Below are positions 50,032 through 58,842 of a stretch of 64,000 nucleotides of DNA, piece after piece. This DNA comes from Dyella sp. S184 (GTDB lineage: Bacteria > Pseudomonadota > Gammaproteobacteria > Xanthomonadales > Rhodanobacteraceae). The DNA lies in NCBI RefSeq assembly GCF_009766065.1, contig NZ_LMUE01000002.1, positions 1 through 64,000 on the forward strand, in the 5' to 3' direction. The position numbers were made by a program, and so were the translations under genes. Below the pieces are notes generated by a model. That model saw only the letters and a list, made by a program, of their open reading frames with translations. It made no database searches and was not told the DNA's origin. The first letter of the stretch is position 1. The number at the start of each line of letters is the position of its first letter.

Positions 50032-51332
50032 AAGTCGGCGCCTTCTTTCTTGTCGCAGCCATAGCGTTGTTGAGTGCGTGCGCATCCTCGCGTCCGATGA
50101 CGCCTCCGGATAGTCAAGCCAGCCCGGGCCAGGTAGCAGGTCCGAGCGTGAGCTCCATGGACAGCCAGCGTGACATCGTGCTCGCTGTGGCCAACCCACT
50201 TGAGCCGCCGGGCATGCATGCGGGTGCCAGCTTGTTGGGTTACGTTCCATCAAGGCACTACGGCGCCGGTCAGCGCGCAGTTTCCACGCTGGCCGCGTTG
50301 AAGCAAGGTTACGGATTGCGCGAAGTAACAGGCTGGCCCATCAAGGCCCTCGACCTGTATTGCGTCGTGTTGGAGCCGCCTTCCGGTATGGCGCGGGATA
50401 CCTTGCTCAAGGCGCTGGCCAAGGACAAACGGGTACAACTTGCGCAACCGCTGCAAAGTTATTCCGTCTACGCAGACGCTCACCCAGACACCCGTCATTA
50501 CAACGATCCCTACGTCAATCTCCAGCGCGGCTTCGTGGAAACGGATGCCGCGCTGGCGCAAGGCCTTAGTCAAGGTAGCGGGATCCATATCGCGATCGTC
50601 GATACGGGCGTGGACATGAAGCACCTGGACCTTCAGGGGCGCATTCGCGATATGCACAATATGGTTGATGACGATGCCTCGACATTCAACCGTGATAGCC
50701 ACGGCACCGAAGTGGCCGGGGTCATCGCCGCAAACGCCGATAATCATCAAGGGATCGTGGGCATAGCGCCCAAGGCCATACTCAGTGTCTACAAGGCATG
50801 CTGGTATCCGCCGGCTTCCAATGCCGGCGCACGCTGCAACTCCTTCACGCTGGCCAAGGCTCTGGCGGGAATCATCGATACGGATGCCCGCGTCGTCAAT
50901 TTGAGCCTGGGCGGACCGACAGATCCGCTACTTAATATGCTGCTTGCGAAATTGTTGAGCCAGGGTCGCATCGTGATCACAGCAATGCCTCCGGATGGGG
51001 TCGTCGATGGATTTCCCGATAGCGCGCCTGGAGTTATTGTCGTTCGCACAAGTGGCACGTCCGCCGCGCCACCCGGCGTATTGAACGCTCCCGGAAGCGA
51101 CATACTGACCACCCAGCCCGGTGGCGGATATGACTTCACTTCCGGATCATCAATGGCTGCCGCGCATGTGACCGGCATTGCCGCCCTGTTGCTTTCTCTC
51201 GCGCCGAAGCTGGATGCAAACGCGGTCCATGATCTCCTGCTACGAAGCAGCAAGATCTCCAATGGAACGCTTCAAGTGAACGCAGCGTCTGCTGTGATGG
51301 CACTTCGCAGCGCACCGAGAGCCACTCCTTGA
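50028..51332 (+). CDS. S8 (subtilisin-like) lipoprotein protease
   Basis: The 434-aa protein has a lipobox (LLSAC, Cys18, with Ala at +2, so probably outer-membrane attached), an I9-like propeptide (about residues 85-150, ending RVQLAQPL), and the catalytic triad Asp192 (VDTGVD), His225 (DSHGTEVAG) and Ser375 (SGSSMAAA; the usual GTSMAxP lacks its Pro). All three residues are present. Translated with the anti-sigma factor (ATGA). It may cleave the anti-sigma or be kept inactive by a shared propeptide-like domain; a housekeeping secreted protease is the alternative. Confidence 0.92.
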   Translation: MKVGAFFLVAAIALLSACASSRPMTPPDSQASPGQVAGPSVSSMDSQRDIVLAVANPLEPPGMHAGASLLGYVPSRHYGAGQRAVSTLAALKQGYGLREVTGWPIKALDLYCVVLEPPSGMARDTLLKALAKDKRVQLAQPLQSYSVYADAHPDTRHYNDPYVNLQRGFVETDAALAQGLSQGSGIHIAIVDTGVDMKHLDLQGRIRDMHNMVDDDASTFNRDSHGTEVAGVIAANADNHQGIVGIAPKAILSVYKACWYPPASNAGARCNSFTLAKALAGIIDTDARVVNLSLGGPTDPLLNMLLAKLLSQGRIVITAMPPDGVVDGFPDSAPGVIVVRTSGTSAAPPGVLNAPGSDILTTQPGGGYDFTSGSSMAAAHVTGIAALLLSLAPKLDANAVHDLLLRSSKISNGTLQVNAASAVMALRSAPRATP

Positions 51333-51404
51333 GCTAAATAGCTTGCTCCATGTTGATATTCCGTAGCCCACCGGCTCGCAAAGCGATGCGAACTTCCGAA
51401 GGGA

Positions 51405-52364
51405 ATGCATGTGTCACCAAACTGGAATTTCGCATTGAAGCGCATTGAAGACGCTATTGGCCTGATGCCAGACGTAGCTACCCAGACGCAGCCGTATCTG
51501 GGTGCTGCGCTGGACTGGGTCGGCATGGATGGTATCGAGATGTCAGTGCGTTTCGACCCTGGCGATGGTGACGTCCAACGTTCCAGCGCCCGAGTCGGCG
51601 CCTTCGTCAACCTCACTCAGCCGGATCAACGTGGCATCCACATGTCGCGCTTGTACCTGCTGATGGACGAGTATTTGAGCGCAAAGACAATCAGTGCACC
51701 GATGCTCGAACACCTGTTGCGCGCCTTTCTGGAATCGCACAAAGACTTGGCCGACCGTGCGCGTATCAGCATCCGCTTCGAGCAGCTCATACGGCGTGCT
51801 GCACTTCGCAGTAAAAACAGCGGCTGGCGTGCTTATCCTGTCTCGATCGAGGCCAGCCTTGATGCCGACGGTTTCCACCTGGATCTAGGCACTGAAGTGG
51901 TGTATTCCTCGACCTGCCCTGCTTCGGCGGCGTTGTCGCGTCAGCTTATCCAGAAACAGTTCACCCAAGATTTCGAGGCAGCCAAGACGCTGGATCATGC
52001 TGCCGTGCTGTCGTGGCTAGGCAGCGAGAAAGCTATCGTCGCTACACCGCACGCACAGCGCAGTGTCGCGCAATTTCGGGTACGTTTCGTCGACGATGCG
52101 ACGCTGAACCTGATTGCCTTGCTCGATCGCGTTGAGTTATCACTGGGCACGCCGGTGCAGACGGCCGTGAAGCGTGTCGACGAGCAGGCATTTGCACTTG
52201 CCAATGGCGGCAACCTGATGTTCTGCGAAGACGCCGCGCGCCGCATCAAACACGCGTTCGATGCCGATGACAGCATTGCCGACTTTCACATTCGCCTTGA
52301 ACATCAGGAGAGCCTGCATCCGCATGATGCCGTGGCATATGCGAGCAAGGATATCCAGGAGTGA
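51405..52364 (+). CDS. folE2: GTP cyclohydrolase FolE2 (type IB)
   Basis: The 319-aa protein matches the zinc-independent GTP cyclohydrolase family: the catalytic Cys in TEVVYSSTCPASAALSR and the His in ATPHAQRSVAQFRVRF are in the right order, and LYLLMDEYLS and LEHQESLHPHDAVAYAS close the fold. It makes dihydroneopterin triphosphate for folate and queuosine. queE and queC lie within 3 kb on the opposite strand. It is read in the same direction as the protease, 72 bp after it. Confidence 0.93.
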   Translation: MHVSPNWNFALKRIEDAIGLMPDVATQTQPYLGAALDWVGMDGIEMSVRFDPGDGDVQRSSARVGAFVNLTQPDQRGIHMSRLYLLMDEYLSAKTISAPMLEHLLRAFLESHKDLADRARISIRFEQLIRRAALRSKNSGWRAYPVSIEASLDADGFHLDLGTEVVYSSTCPASAALSRQLIQKQFTQDFEAAKTLDHAAVLSWLGSEKAIVATPHAQRSVAQFRVRFVDDATLNLIALLDRVELSLGTPVQTAVKRVDEQAFALANGGNLMFCEDAARRIKHAFDADDSIADFHIRLEHQESLHPHDAVAYASKDIQE

Positions 52365-52823
52365 GGAGTTTCATCCTGACCTGGGCCACTTCATCGAGCA
52401 GCTCTCCCCAACACGCTCCGCTCACATGAGGAGCGGAAGCGATCGACATAACTCTATCGAATGCAATTCGACACCGGCATCTCTGCGAAAAGATATCGAA
52501 CCGGGACTGCACGATTCAAGAAGCTCTCACGCAATTGATCCCAGGTAACTGGCGACCGGGAAGCAGTACGCACTATCCCCAGTGTATGAGTTTGATCCGC
52601 AGGTTCCGATCGATAAAAGCACTGGATCTTGTCGGCTGCCTTGACCTTGCGATGCGACATCACTGAGCGTCATGCCGGCAATCCTCAAAGGATAGGCGCT
52701 GTTGTCCCGATGTTGCCCCCGTCAGCAATAACTTCGACTGGACATCATTGAATACAAAAAAGGCCGGAACCTTTGCTATTGCTAAAGTTTCCGGCCTTCG
52801 TTGTACGCCGTTAGACGTTGAAT
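52365..52823. other. Gene-free stretch
   Basis: No credible gene is seen between folE2 and tRNA-Lys. The right part holds the strong terminator at 52755-52799. The left part has only short frames of poor composition. Confidence 0.5.
52755..52799 (-). terminator. Rho-independent terminator of tRNA-Lys
   Basis: On the minus strand a long stem (AAGGCCGGAA paired with TTCCGGCCTT, plus AAAG/CTTT after one mismatch) is followed by a run of T. It lies 25 bp after the 3' end of tRNA-Lys. Confidence 0.85.
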
Positions 52824-52899
52824 TGGTGGGTCGTCCGGGATTCGAACCCGGGACCAATAGATTAAAAGTCTACTGCTCTACCAACTGAGCTAACGACCC
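52824..52899 (-). tRNA. tRNA-Lys(TTT)
   Basis: The 76-base gene folds as a full cloverleaf: acceptor GGGTCGT/ACGACCC, D-loop AGCTCAGTTGGTAGAGC, anticodon loop ACTTTTAAT (anticodon TTT) and T-loop GGTTCGAATCC, with encoded CCA. Close to the E. coli tRNA-Lys sequence. Confidence 0.98.
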
Positions 52900-52960
52900 A
52901 TTTGCAAAACTCAACCGGACAATTTTACGGGCTGGGCGGCGACGGCACAAGCAACGATGC

Positions 52961-53656
52961 TCAGACGTAGCGCGTGGGATCGACCAAACCCGCTTCGCGA
53001 AAACCCTGCGCGCGCAGCCGGCAGGCATCGCAATGGCCACAGGCACGCCCTTCGTCGTCAGCCTTGTAGCAACTGACCGTGGCCGAGAAATCCACGCCCA
53101 GACGCTGGCCTTCGCGTGCGATGTCGGCCTTGCTCATGCGCATCAACGGCGCATGGATGCGGATGCCGGCACCTTCGACACCTGCCTTGGTAGCCACATT
53201 CGCCAGGGTCTCGAAGGCCTCGATGAAGGCGGGCCGGCAATCCGGATAGCCTGAATAATCGACCGCGTTGACGCCGCACCAGATATCGCTGGAACCGAGC
53301 ACTTCGGCCCAACCGAGTGCGATCGACAGCATGATGGTGTTGCGCGCCGGCACATAAGTCACCGGGATGTGGCCGTCGCCGTCGTGTGCACTGTCGTCCA
53401 GCGGCACGTCGATATCAGCGGTGAGCGCGGAGCCACCGATACTGCGCAGATCGATACTAACGGTCTTGTGTTCCACCGCACCGAGCATGTGCGAGACCCG
53501 CTCGGACGCCGCCAGTTCGGAGTTGTGGCGCTGGCCATAGGCCACGCTCAGTGCGTGCACCTGATAGCCCTGCTCGCGCGCCAGCGCGATGGTGACGGCC
53601 GAATCCATGCCGCCGGAAACCAGCACGACGGCCTTGCGCAATGAATTTTGAGACAT
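52961..53656 (-). CDS. queC: 7-cyano-7-deazaguanine synthase QueC
   Basis: The 231-aa enzyme has the PP-loop [13 protein letters not shown] (SGGxDS) and the zinc-binding [20 protein letters not shown]. It turns 7-carboxy-7-deazaguanine into preQ0 with ATP and ammonia. The ATG 53656 ([13 protein letters not shown]) is the family start; an open frame upstream to 53794 crosses an inverted repeat and is not coding. Same strand and pathway as queE, separated by a hairpin. Confidence 0.97.
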   Translation of the reverse strand: MSQNSLRKAVVLVSGGMDSAVTIALAREQGYQVHALSVAYGQRHNSELAASERVSHMLGAVEHKTVSIDLRSIGGSALTADIDVPLDDSAHDGDGHIPVTYVPARNTIMLSIALGWAEVLGSSDIWCGVNAVDYSGYPDCRPAFIEAFETLANVATKAGVEGAGIRIHAPLMRMSKADIAREGQRLGVDFSATVSCYKADDEGRACGHCDACRLRAQGFREAGLVDPTRYV

Positions 53657-53730
53657 GATGTATTCCACACAGAAGTGACCGGTCACCGGCCGCAAACGCC
53701 ACCGACAACGCAGGCCGGCGCGCATAAAAC

Positions 53731-53812
53731 AGGAGTGAGTGCAGAGGAGTGAGAAGTGAGAGAAAAGCACGCAGTACGTACTCTCTCTACTCACTCCTCT
53801 GCACTCACTCCT
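53731..53812. repeat. Long intergenic inverted repeat between queE and queC
   Basis: AGGAGTGAGTGCAGAGGAGT plus GAG (53731-53753) and its exact reverse complement (53790-53812) form a 23-bp arm. An inner GAGAG/CTCTC pair adds to the stem. The element could fold in the queE-queC transcript as a 5'-leader hairpin for queC. Purine-only repeats (GAGTGAG) give it a different make-up from the flanking genes. Confidence 0.85.
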
Positions 53813-53816
53813 CGCC

Positions 53817-54509
53817 TCAATGCCCGGCCGCGTCGTTCCACAACAGCTTGTGCAACTGCATCTGAAAACGCACCGGCAGCTTGTCGGCGATGATCCACTC
53901 GGCCAGATCGCGCGGCTGTACCGCGCCGTGTACCGGCGAGAACAGCACCATGCAGCGTTGCGCCAGCGCGTATTCGTCCAGCATCGCGCGTGACCATTCG
54001 TAGTCGGCGCGACTGGCGATCACGATCTTGATCTGGTCGTGCGGCAGCAGATGCTCGAGGTTAGACCACAGGTTGCGCTTGCTCTCGCCCGAATCGGGCG
54101 CTTTCAAGTCCATCACCTTGCGCACGCGCGGATCGACCGCGGAAACATCGAGCGCACCGGAGGTTTCCAGCGAAACTTCATAACCGGCGTCGCACAGTTT
54201 CTGCAACAGGATCAGGCAGCGCTTTTGTGCCAGCGGCTCGCCGCCGGTTACACAGACATGCTTCGCACCATGCGAGGCCACCTCGGCGAGGATGTCGTCG
54301 ATCGCGTGCCAGTCGCCGCCGTAGAACGAATATTCGGTGTCGCACCAGACGCAGCGCAGCGGGCAACCGGTGAGCCGCACGAACACGGTGCGCCAGCCGA
54401 TTGCATCGGCCTCGCCCTGGATCGAGTGGAAGATCTCGGTAATGCGCAGCCGCTCGGTTGCCGCTGGTGCAGGCGTGGAAGCGTCCACGCTTGCGCTGTT
54501 GCCGTTCAC
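53817..54509 (-). CDS. queE: 7-carboxy-7-deazaguanine synthase QueE
   Basis: The 230-aa radical SAM enzyme has [16 protein letters not shown] (CX3CX2C), [12 protein letters not shown] (the N-terminal QueE motif), and [11 protein letters not shown]. It converts 6-carboxytetrahydropterin to 7-carboxy-7-deazaguanine. It is 11 bases from cpoB. Confidence 0.96.
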   Translation of the reverse strand: MNGNSASVDASTPAPAATERLRITEIFHSIQGEADAIGWRTVFVRLTGCPLRCVWCDTEYSFYGGDWHAIDDILAEVASHGAKHVCVTGGEPLAQKRCLILLQKLCDAGYEVSLETSGALDVSAVDPRVRKVMDLKAPDSGESKRNLWSNLEHLLPHDQIKIVIASRADYEWSRAMLDEYALAQRCMVLFSPVHGAVQPRDLAEWIIADKLPVRFQMQLHKLLWNDAAGH

Positions 54510-54519
54510 TGCAACGACC

Positions 54520-55365
54520 TCAGTTGGCCGACTGCAACTGAATGCGTTGCAGGCGTTCCTTGGCCAGGCTGGCAGCCTTGGAGCCCGGATACTTGGTGGT
54601 CACTTGCATCAGCGTGGCCTTGGCCGCGGCGTTCTGCTTCAGCTCGAGCTGGCTGTAGCCAACCTTGAGCATGGCATCGGGCGCCTTCTCGCTTTGCGGA
54701 AACTGACTGAGCAGCTGCTGGAAGGACTCCAGCGCTACCGGATAATTGGTAGTGACGTAGTACGACTCGCCCAGCCAATACCAGGCATTGGGGGTGAGCG
54801 GGTGATTCGGGTATTGCTTGATGAAGCTGCGGAACTCGCGCGATGCCTGCACGTAATCGCCGGCACGGATCGCCTTGAAAGCCACATCGTAGGCGCCCTG
54901 GGCGGCAGCCGGATCGGCACTGCCCGTCGCCGCAGCGGCCGGTTGACCCGGCGGCGGCGCAACAATGGCTGCAGCGGCGGTCGCCGCGCCTGCCGGATTA
55001 TTGCCCTGTGCCGGCGGATTGCTGCCTGCCGCAGCGCCAGCGCCGCCACCCTCAAGACGCCCCAGACGAGCATCGAGGTCGGCGTACTGTGCCTTGTTCT
55101 TGTCTTCGAGTTCCTGCTGCTTGTGCTGCAGTTCCTCGATCTGACCCTGCAGTTGCTGCACCTGCGCCTGCAGTTGCTGCATCTGGTTGACCATGCCGAT
55201 ACCGGACTGGTCCTTGTTCTGTGCCTGCTGTTCCAGCGCAGCGACGCGATCGGCGAGACTCAGCCGTGAATCCTGCGCGCATACCGGGAACGCGAACAGC
55301 ATGGCGGTCGCGATCGCGACCGCCATGCTGAACCTGGCTGCAAAGCTGTTAGCCAGTCGCTGCAT
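54520..55365 (-). CDS. cpoB: Cell division coordinator CpoB (YbgF)
   Basis: The 281-aa protein has a signal peptide (to about residue 31, FPVCA), an N-terminal coiled coil with long Gln runs (MQQLQAQVQQLQGQIEEL), a Pro/Ala-rich linker and C-terminal TPR repeats (YDVAFKAIRAGDYVQASREF; PNAWYWLGESYYVTTNY). It ties Tol-Pal constriction to PBP1b synthesis in E. coli. It is 4 bases after pal. Confidence 0.93.
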   Translation of the reverse strand: MQRLANSFAARFSMAVAIATAMLFAFPVCAQDSRLSLADRVAALEQQAQNKDQSGIGMVNQMQQLQAQVQQLQGQIEELQHKQQELEDKNKAQYADLDARLGRLEGGGAGAAAGSNPPAQGNNPAGAATAAAAIVAPPPGQPAAAATGSADPAAAQGAYDVAFKAIRAGDYVQASREFRSFIKQYPNHPLTPNAWYWLGESYYVTTNYPVALESFQQLLSQFPQSEKAPDAMLKVGYSQLELKQNAAAKATLMQVTTKYPGSKAASLAKERLQRIQLQSAN

Positions 55366-55368
55366 TAC

Positions 55369-55878
55369 TTACTGCGCCGTGTAGACGATCTCGACGCGGC
55401 GGTTCTTGCTCCAGCAATCCTCGTTGTGCTCACGGCACACCGGCTTCTCTTTGCCGTAGCTGATCACTTCGAGCTGGCTGGACGAACCACCGGCTGCCTG
55501 CAGCGCGCTGGACACGGCATTGCCACGACGCTCGCCGAGGCCCAGATTGTACTCACGCGTGCCGCGCTCGTCGGTGTTGCCTTCGAGACGGATATGCGAC
55601 ATCGGGCGATCCTGCAGGTACTTGGCGTGGCACGCCATGATCTGCTGGAACTCAGGCTTGATCTCGGTCTTGTCGAAATCGAAGTACACGACGCGCTGAC
55701 GCAGGCAGGCATCGGTATCGAGATCGGCCGGGGTGTACTTGCCAGAGGTCTCGTTGGACTGAGTCTGGGTGGTCTGCTCCGGCATGGGCGGCTGCGGTTT
55801 GACTTCCTGCTTCTTGGAGCAAGCGGCCGCGCCAACACACAGCAGGGCGACCAGGGCGACGCGAACGGTCTTATTCAT
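55369..55878 (-). CDS. pal: Peptidoglycan-associated lipoprotein Pal
   Basis: The 169-aa lipoprotein has its lipobox at Cys20 (VGAAAC) and an OmpA-like C-terminal domain with VYFDFDKTEIKPEFQ and HIRLEGNTDERGTREYNLGLGERR. It anchors the outer membrane to peptidoglycan and interacts with TolA and TolB. Separated from tolB by 247 bp carrying two hairpins, so it may have an internal promoter or processing site. Confidence 0.96.
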   Translation of the reverse strand: MNKTVRVALVALLCVGAAACSKKQEVKPQPPMPEQTTQTQSNETSGKYTPADLDTDACLRQRVVYFDFDKTEIKPEFQQIMACHAKYLQDRPMSHIRLEGNTDERGTREYNLGLGERRGNAVSSALQAAGGSSSQLEVISYGKEKPVCREHNEDCWSKNRRVEIVYTAQ

Positions 55879-55942
55879 GGTGACGTTCCTTACGAGTTGA
55901 GTTCCGACAAACGATGACGATCAGGGTTACGGGACAACGACG

Positions 55943-55956
55943 CCGGTTAACCGGCT
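55943..55956. repeat. 14-bp palindrome in the tolB-pal gap
   Basis: GCCGGTTAACCGGC is a perfect palindrome. It lies 20 bp from the larger hairpin at 55976-56009 and 65 bp before the pal start. Confidence 0.5.
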
Positions 55957-55975
55957 GTTATTTTGACACGTGAAA

Positions 55976-56009
55976 GATCGATTGTGCATGACAATGCACA
56001 ATCGATCTG
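55976..56009. repeat. 14-bp perfect stem-loop in the tolB-pal gap
   Basis: AGATCGATTGTGCA (55976-55989) pairs exactly with TGCACAATCGATCT (55996-56009) around a 6-base loop. No clear T-run follows in either direction, so it looks more like an RNA stabiliser, processing site or protein-binding site than a Rho-independent terminator. Confidence 0.7.
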
Positions 56010-56125
56010 ACTGGCCATGCCGCGGCAAAGCGTCACAACCGGAAACCGACATACGCCAGAGGCGCTGTACGGGCCCAATCCTTGGGCATCATATTGCCAC
56101 AGATGGTGCGTGGCAGCATAGATAA

Positions 56126-57451
56126 TCAGCGTTGCCGGTATGGACCCCAGGCTGGCTCCTGCACATTGCCGTCGGCAAGTGCGAGTCGCTGCCTGACCAT
56201 GCCGTCGTCGGATACTGAATACAGGACACCGTGACTGCCCTCGGTAGCGGCATACAGCAGCATGCTTGCATTGGGAGCGAAGCTGACCGCGTCGTCGATC
56301 GGCCCTGGCGAGACGTAACGGACCTGCCCACCCAAGCCATTATCCAGAATGGCAATACGATACACGTTCCCGTTGCCCTGCACCATCGCGACCTGCTTGC
56401 CGTCAAAGCTCACGGAAGCATCCAGATTGTTCTGACCCTGGAAACTGATCCGCTGCGCCGTGCCGCCGCTGGCCGGCATCTGGTAGATCTGCGGCCGGCC
56501 GGAACGGTCAGAGGTGAAATAGATGCTCTGGCCATCCGGCGCCCATTTCGGCTCGGTATCGATGGCCAGATTGGTGGTCAGGCGGGTTTCCTGGCGGCTG
56601 GCCAGATCCAGCACGTAGATTTCCGGATTGCCGACGAAGGAGAGCGAGAGCGCCAGCTTGCTGCCGTCCGGCGAAAAGGCGGGCGCGCCGTTGATGCCCT
56701 TGTGCGACGAGACCAGCTGGCGCGCGCCGGTCGTGATGTCCTGGATGTAGATGTTCGAATTGCCGCTCTCGAACGAGACATAGGCGATCTTGCGGCCGTC
56801 CGGCGACCACGCCGGCGACAGCAGCGACTCCTTGGAACGGGCCACTACCTGCGGGTTGAAGCCATCGGAATCAGCCACGATCAGCGAATAGGTGGTGTGA
56901 TCACCCAGGCCTACGGCGGTGATATAGGCAATGCGGGTCCAGAATGCGCCGCGCACGCCGGTGATCTTCTCGTAGATCTGGTCGGCAATCTGGTGCGCCA
57001 CGCCACGCAGGTCACCGGCCGGCACGGTGAACGCCTGCGCCAGCAAACTTTGCTGCTTGTTGACGTCCCACAGCTCGAACTCGACCTTCAACATGCCGCC
57101 GCCGGCATCGCTGACGCGGCCGACGGTAATGTAGTCCTGCTTGAGCAAGCGCCAGGTGGCGAACTTGATGTCCGACCCCTGCGACGGGAACTCCACGATG
57201 TCGCTCTTGGCCAGCGAACGGAACTTGCCGGAACGGTTGAAATCGTTACGCATCACATCGGCGATGTCGGTCGACAGTGGCGCCCCGCCCTGCTGGGCGA
57301 ATGGCACGACCACGATCGGGGTGGCGGTTTTGACGCCACCGACGATGTCGACGTTCAACGACTGAGCAGTGGCGGGACCGGCAAGCAACACCGTCACAGC
57401 CAGCAGGATCCCGGCGAAGCTTGAGCTGAATTTGCGCATGAGCATGATCAT
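56126..57451 (-). CDS. tolB: Tol-Pal periplasmic beta-propeller TolB
   Basis: The 441-aa protein has a signal peptide (cleavage near ATAQS), an N-terminal D1 domain and a six-bladed propeller with repeated SPDGRKIAYVSFESGNSNIYI and FSPDGSKLALSLSFVGNPEIYV units. It binds Pal and TolA. The ATG 57451 overlaps the tolA stop (ATGA); ATGs at 57445 and 57439 are alternatives. Confidence 0.95.
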   Translation of the reverse strand: MIMLMRKFSSSFAGILLAVTVLLAGPATAQSLNVDIVGGVKTATPIVVVPFAQQGGAPLSTDIADVMRNDFNRSGKFRSLAKSDIVEFPSQGSDIKFATWRLLKQDYITVGRVSDAGGGMLKVEFELWDVNKQQSLLAQAFTVPAGDLRGVAHQIADQIYEKITGVRGAFWTRIAYITAVGLGDHTTYSLIVADSDGFNPQVVARSKESLLSPAWSPDGRKIAYVSFESGNSNIYIQDITTGARQLVSSHKGINGAPAFSPDGSKLALSLSFVGNPEIYVLDLASRQETRLTTNLAIDTEPKWAPDGQSIYFTSDRSGRPQIYQMPASGGTAQRISFQGQNNLDASVSFDGKQVAMVQGNGNVYRIAILDNGLGGQVRYVSPGPIDDAVSFAPNASMLLYAATEGSHGVLYSVSDDGMVRQRLALADGNVQEPAWGPYRQR

Positions 57452-58392
57452 TGCGGCCTGAAGGTGAAGGTAAGGTTGCGCTGGAACACGCTCTCGAAAC
57501 CCTTGTAAGGCAAGGTCTTGGTTCGCAGCACCGCATTCTCGACCGAACGGCGGCCGGCGTCGTCATAGGGACAACTGGAGTCCACGTTGGCACTCATCAC
57601 GTCACCGCCAGGTGACTGGACGATATGGACCTGACACGGAACACTCGGCATGTTATCCGGCCGCAGCCAGTTCGGCGTGACCGCATTCTGAATGGCCGCG
57701 GCGTATTCGCTACTGAGATCGCTGTTCTGGCTGTTGTTGCCAGTCTGACGCTGATCGGCCTTGGGCAAGTCTGGCTGAGCGTCATCCTTGGCATTCGCCA
57801 GATCTTCCATCTGCTGCTTGGCCTGCTTGGCCTTGCTGTCGAGTTGCTTGGTCTGTTGCGCCGCCGCGTCCATCTTGGCGAACAGCGCATCGAGCTGCTT
57901 CTGTTTTTCCTCTTTCTGCTTGGCCGCCTGCGCATCCAGCTCGGACTGGCGCTGACGCTCTTTCTCTTCCTGCAGCTTCTTGGCGTCCTCGGCCTTCTGC
58001 ATGGCATCAGCAACCACCCGCTCCTGATCCACGACGTCGGGGTGTTCCGGCGGTGGCGGCAATGCCTTGACCACCGGCGTGACAGGTGTCGGTGGTGGGG
58101 GCGGCGGTACCGTCGGCGGTGGCGGCACGGTGTTTGGCACCGGCTTGGTCTTGACCGGTCTCGGCGGTGGACTGCCGGTCGGTCCGATCAGCGAGGCTTC
58201 GATGACCTGCCCCTGCAGCTGCAGGGGCGGGTTGCAGGTGATCGGATTCAGCCCGGCGGGCAGGTGCAGGGCGCTGAAGAAATTCTCATAGCTCGTGCAC
58301 GGCAGCACCGCGAGGAACAGAAACCCCACGATGCCCAGATGCAGGATGGCGGCAAAGATGACCGCCTTGGGCGTCCACCTACTTTCGTCCAT
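57448..58392 (-). CDS. tolA: Tol-Pal energy-transducing protein TolA
   Basis: The 314-aa protein has one N-terminal membrane helix (about 13-31), a Pro-rich stretch (VPPPPTVPPPPPP, near 95), a Lys/Gln/Ala-rich coiled coil (about 125-215) and a C-terminal domain with WLRPDNMPSVPCQVHIVQSP. The layout is that of TolA. It links TolQR to Pal and TolB. It overlaps tolR by 14 bases. Confidence 0.93.
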   Translation of the reverse strand: MDESRWTPKAVIFAAILHLGIVGFLFLAVLPCTSYENFFSALHLPAGLNPITCNPPLQLQGQVIEASLIGPTGSPPPRPVKTKPVPNTVPPPPTVPPPPPPTPVTPVVKALPPPPEHPDVVDQERVVADAMQKAEDAKKLQEEKERQRQSELDAQAAKQKEEKQKQLDALFAKMDAAAQQTKQLDSKAKQAKQQMEDLANAKDDAQPDLPKADQRQTGNNSQNSDLSSEYAAAIQNAVTPNWLRPDNMPSVPCQVHIVQSPGGDVMSANVDSSCPYDDAGRRSVENAVLRTKTLPYKGFESVFQRNLTFTFRPQ

Positions 58393-58828
58393 TCGTCCCG
58401 CCCGATCCCGGCTCGCTCAGCAGCCCGATCTTCGCCACGCCGGCCTGTTGCAGGATCGGCAGGATCACGTAGACCTTGCCGTAGACAGCCCGCTTGTCGC
58501 CGGCCAGCACGACTTGCAGGTCGGGGTCGGCTTGCTGGAACGCGGTGATCTTGGTCGTGAATTCCTCGACGCTCACCGGATCGGCCTTGCCATCGCCCAC
58601 CTTGAGGAAGATCTGTCCGGATTCGTCCACCGAAACCACCACAGGGTCTTTCATGTCCTTGAGTGATTTGGCGTTGCTTTGCGGCAGGTTCACTGGCACG
58701 CCGAGGCTCTTCATCATCGGGGTGGTGACCATGAAGATAATCAGCAGTACCAGCATCACGTCGATGTACGGCACGACGTTGATTTCGGATTTCAGCTTGT
58801 AGCGCTTCTGGCGCCCGGAGGTTCGCAT
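58379..58828 (-). CDS. tolR: Tol-Pal proton-channel protein TolR
   Basis: The 149-aa protein has the ExbD/TolR membrane helix INVVPYIDVMLVLLIIFMV with the essential Asp (YID), followed by the periplasmic domain (AVYGKVYVILPILQQAGVAKIGLLSEP). With TolQ it forms the proton-driven motor that energises TolA. 14 bases after tolQ. Confidence 0.96.
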   Translation of the reverse strand: MRTSGRQKRYKLKSEINVVPYIDVMLVLLIIFMVTTPMMKSLGVPVNLPQSNAKSLKDMKDPVVVSVDESGQIFLKVGDGKADPVSVEEFTTKITAFQQADPDLQVVLAGDKRAVYGKVYVILPILQQAGVAKIGLLSEPGSGGTNGRK

Positions 58829-58842
58829 GGCTGCTGCTCCGC

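Noticed and set aside
53735..53808. GCACTCAC in the queE-queC hairpin as an ECF -10 box
   Set aside because: No GCAACC stands 16 bp upstream in either direction; the match comes from the GAGTGAG repeat.
56231..57424. 397-codon plus-strand frame over tolB
   Set aside because: Antisense to TolB in a conserved tol operon.
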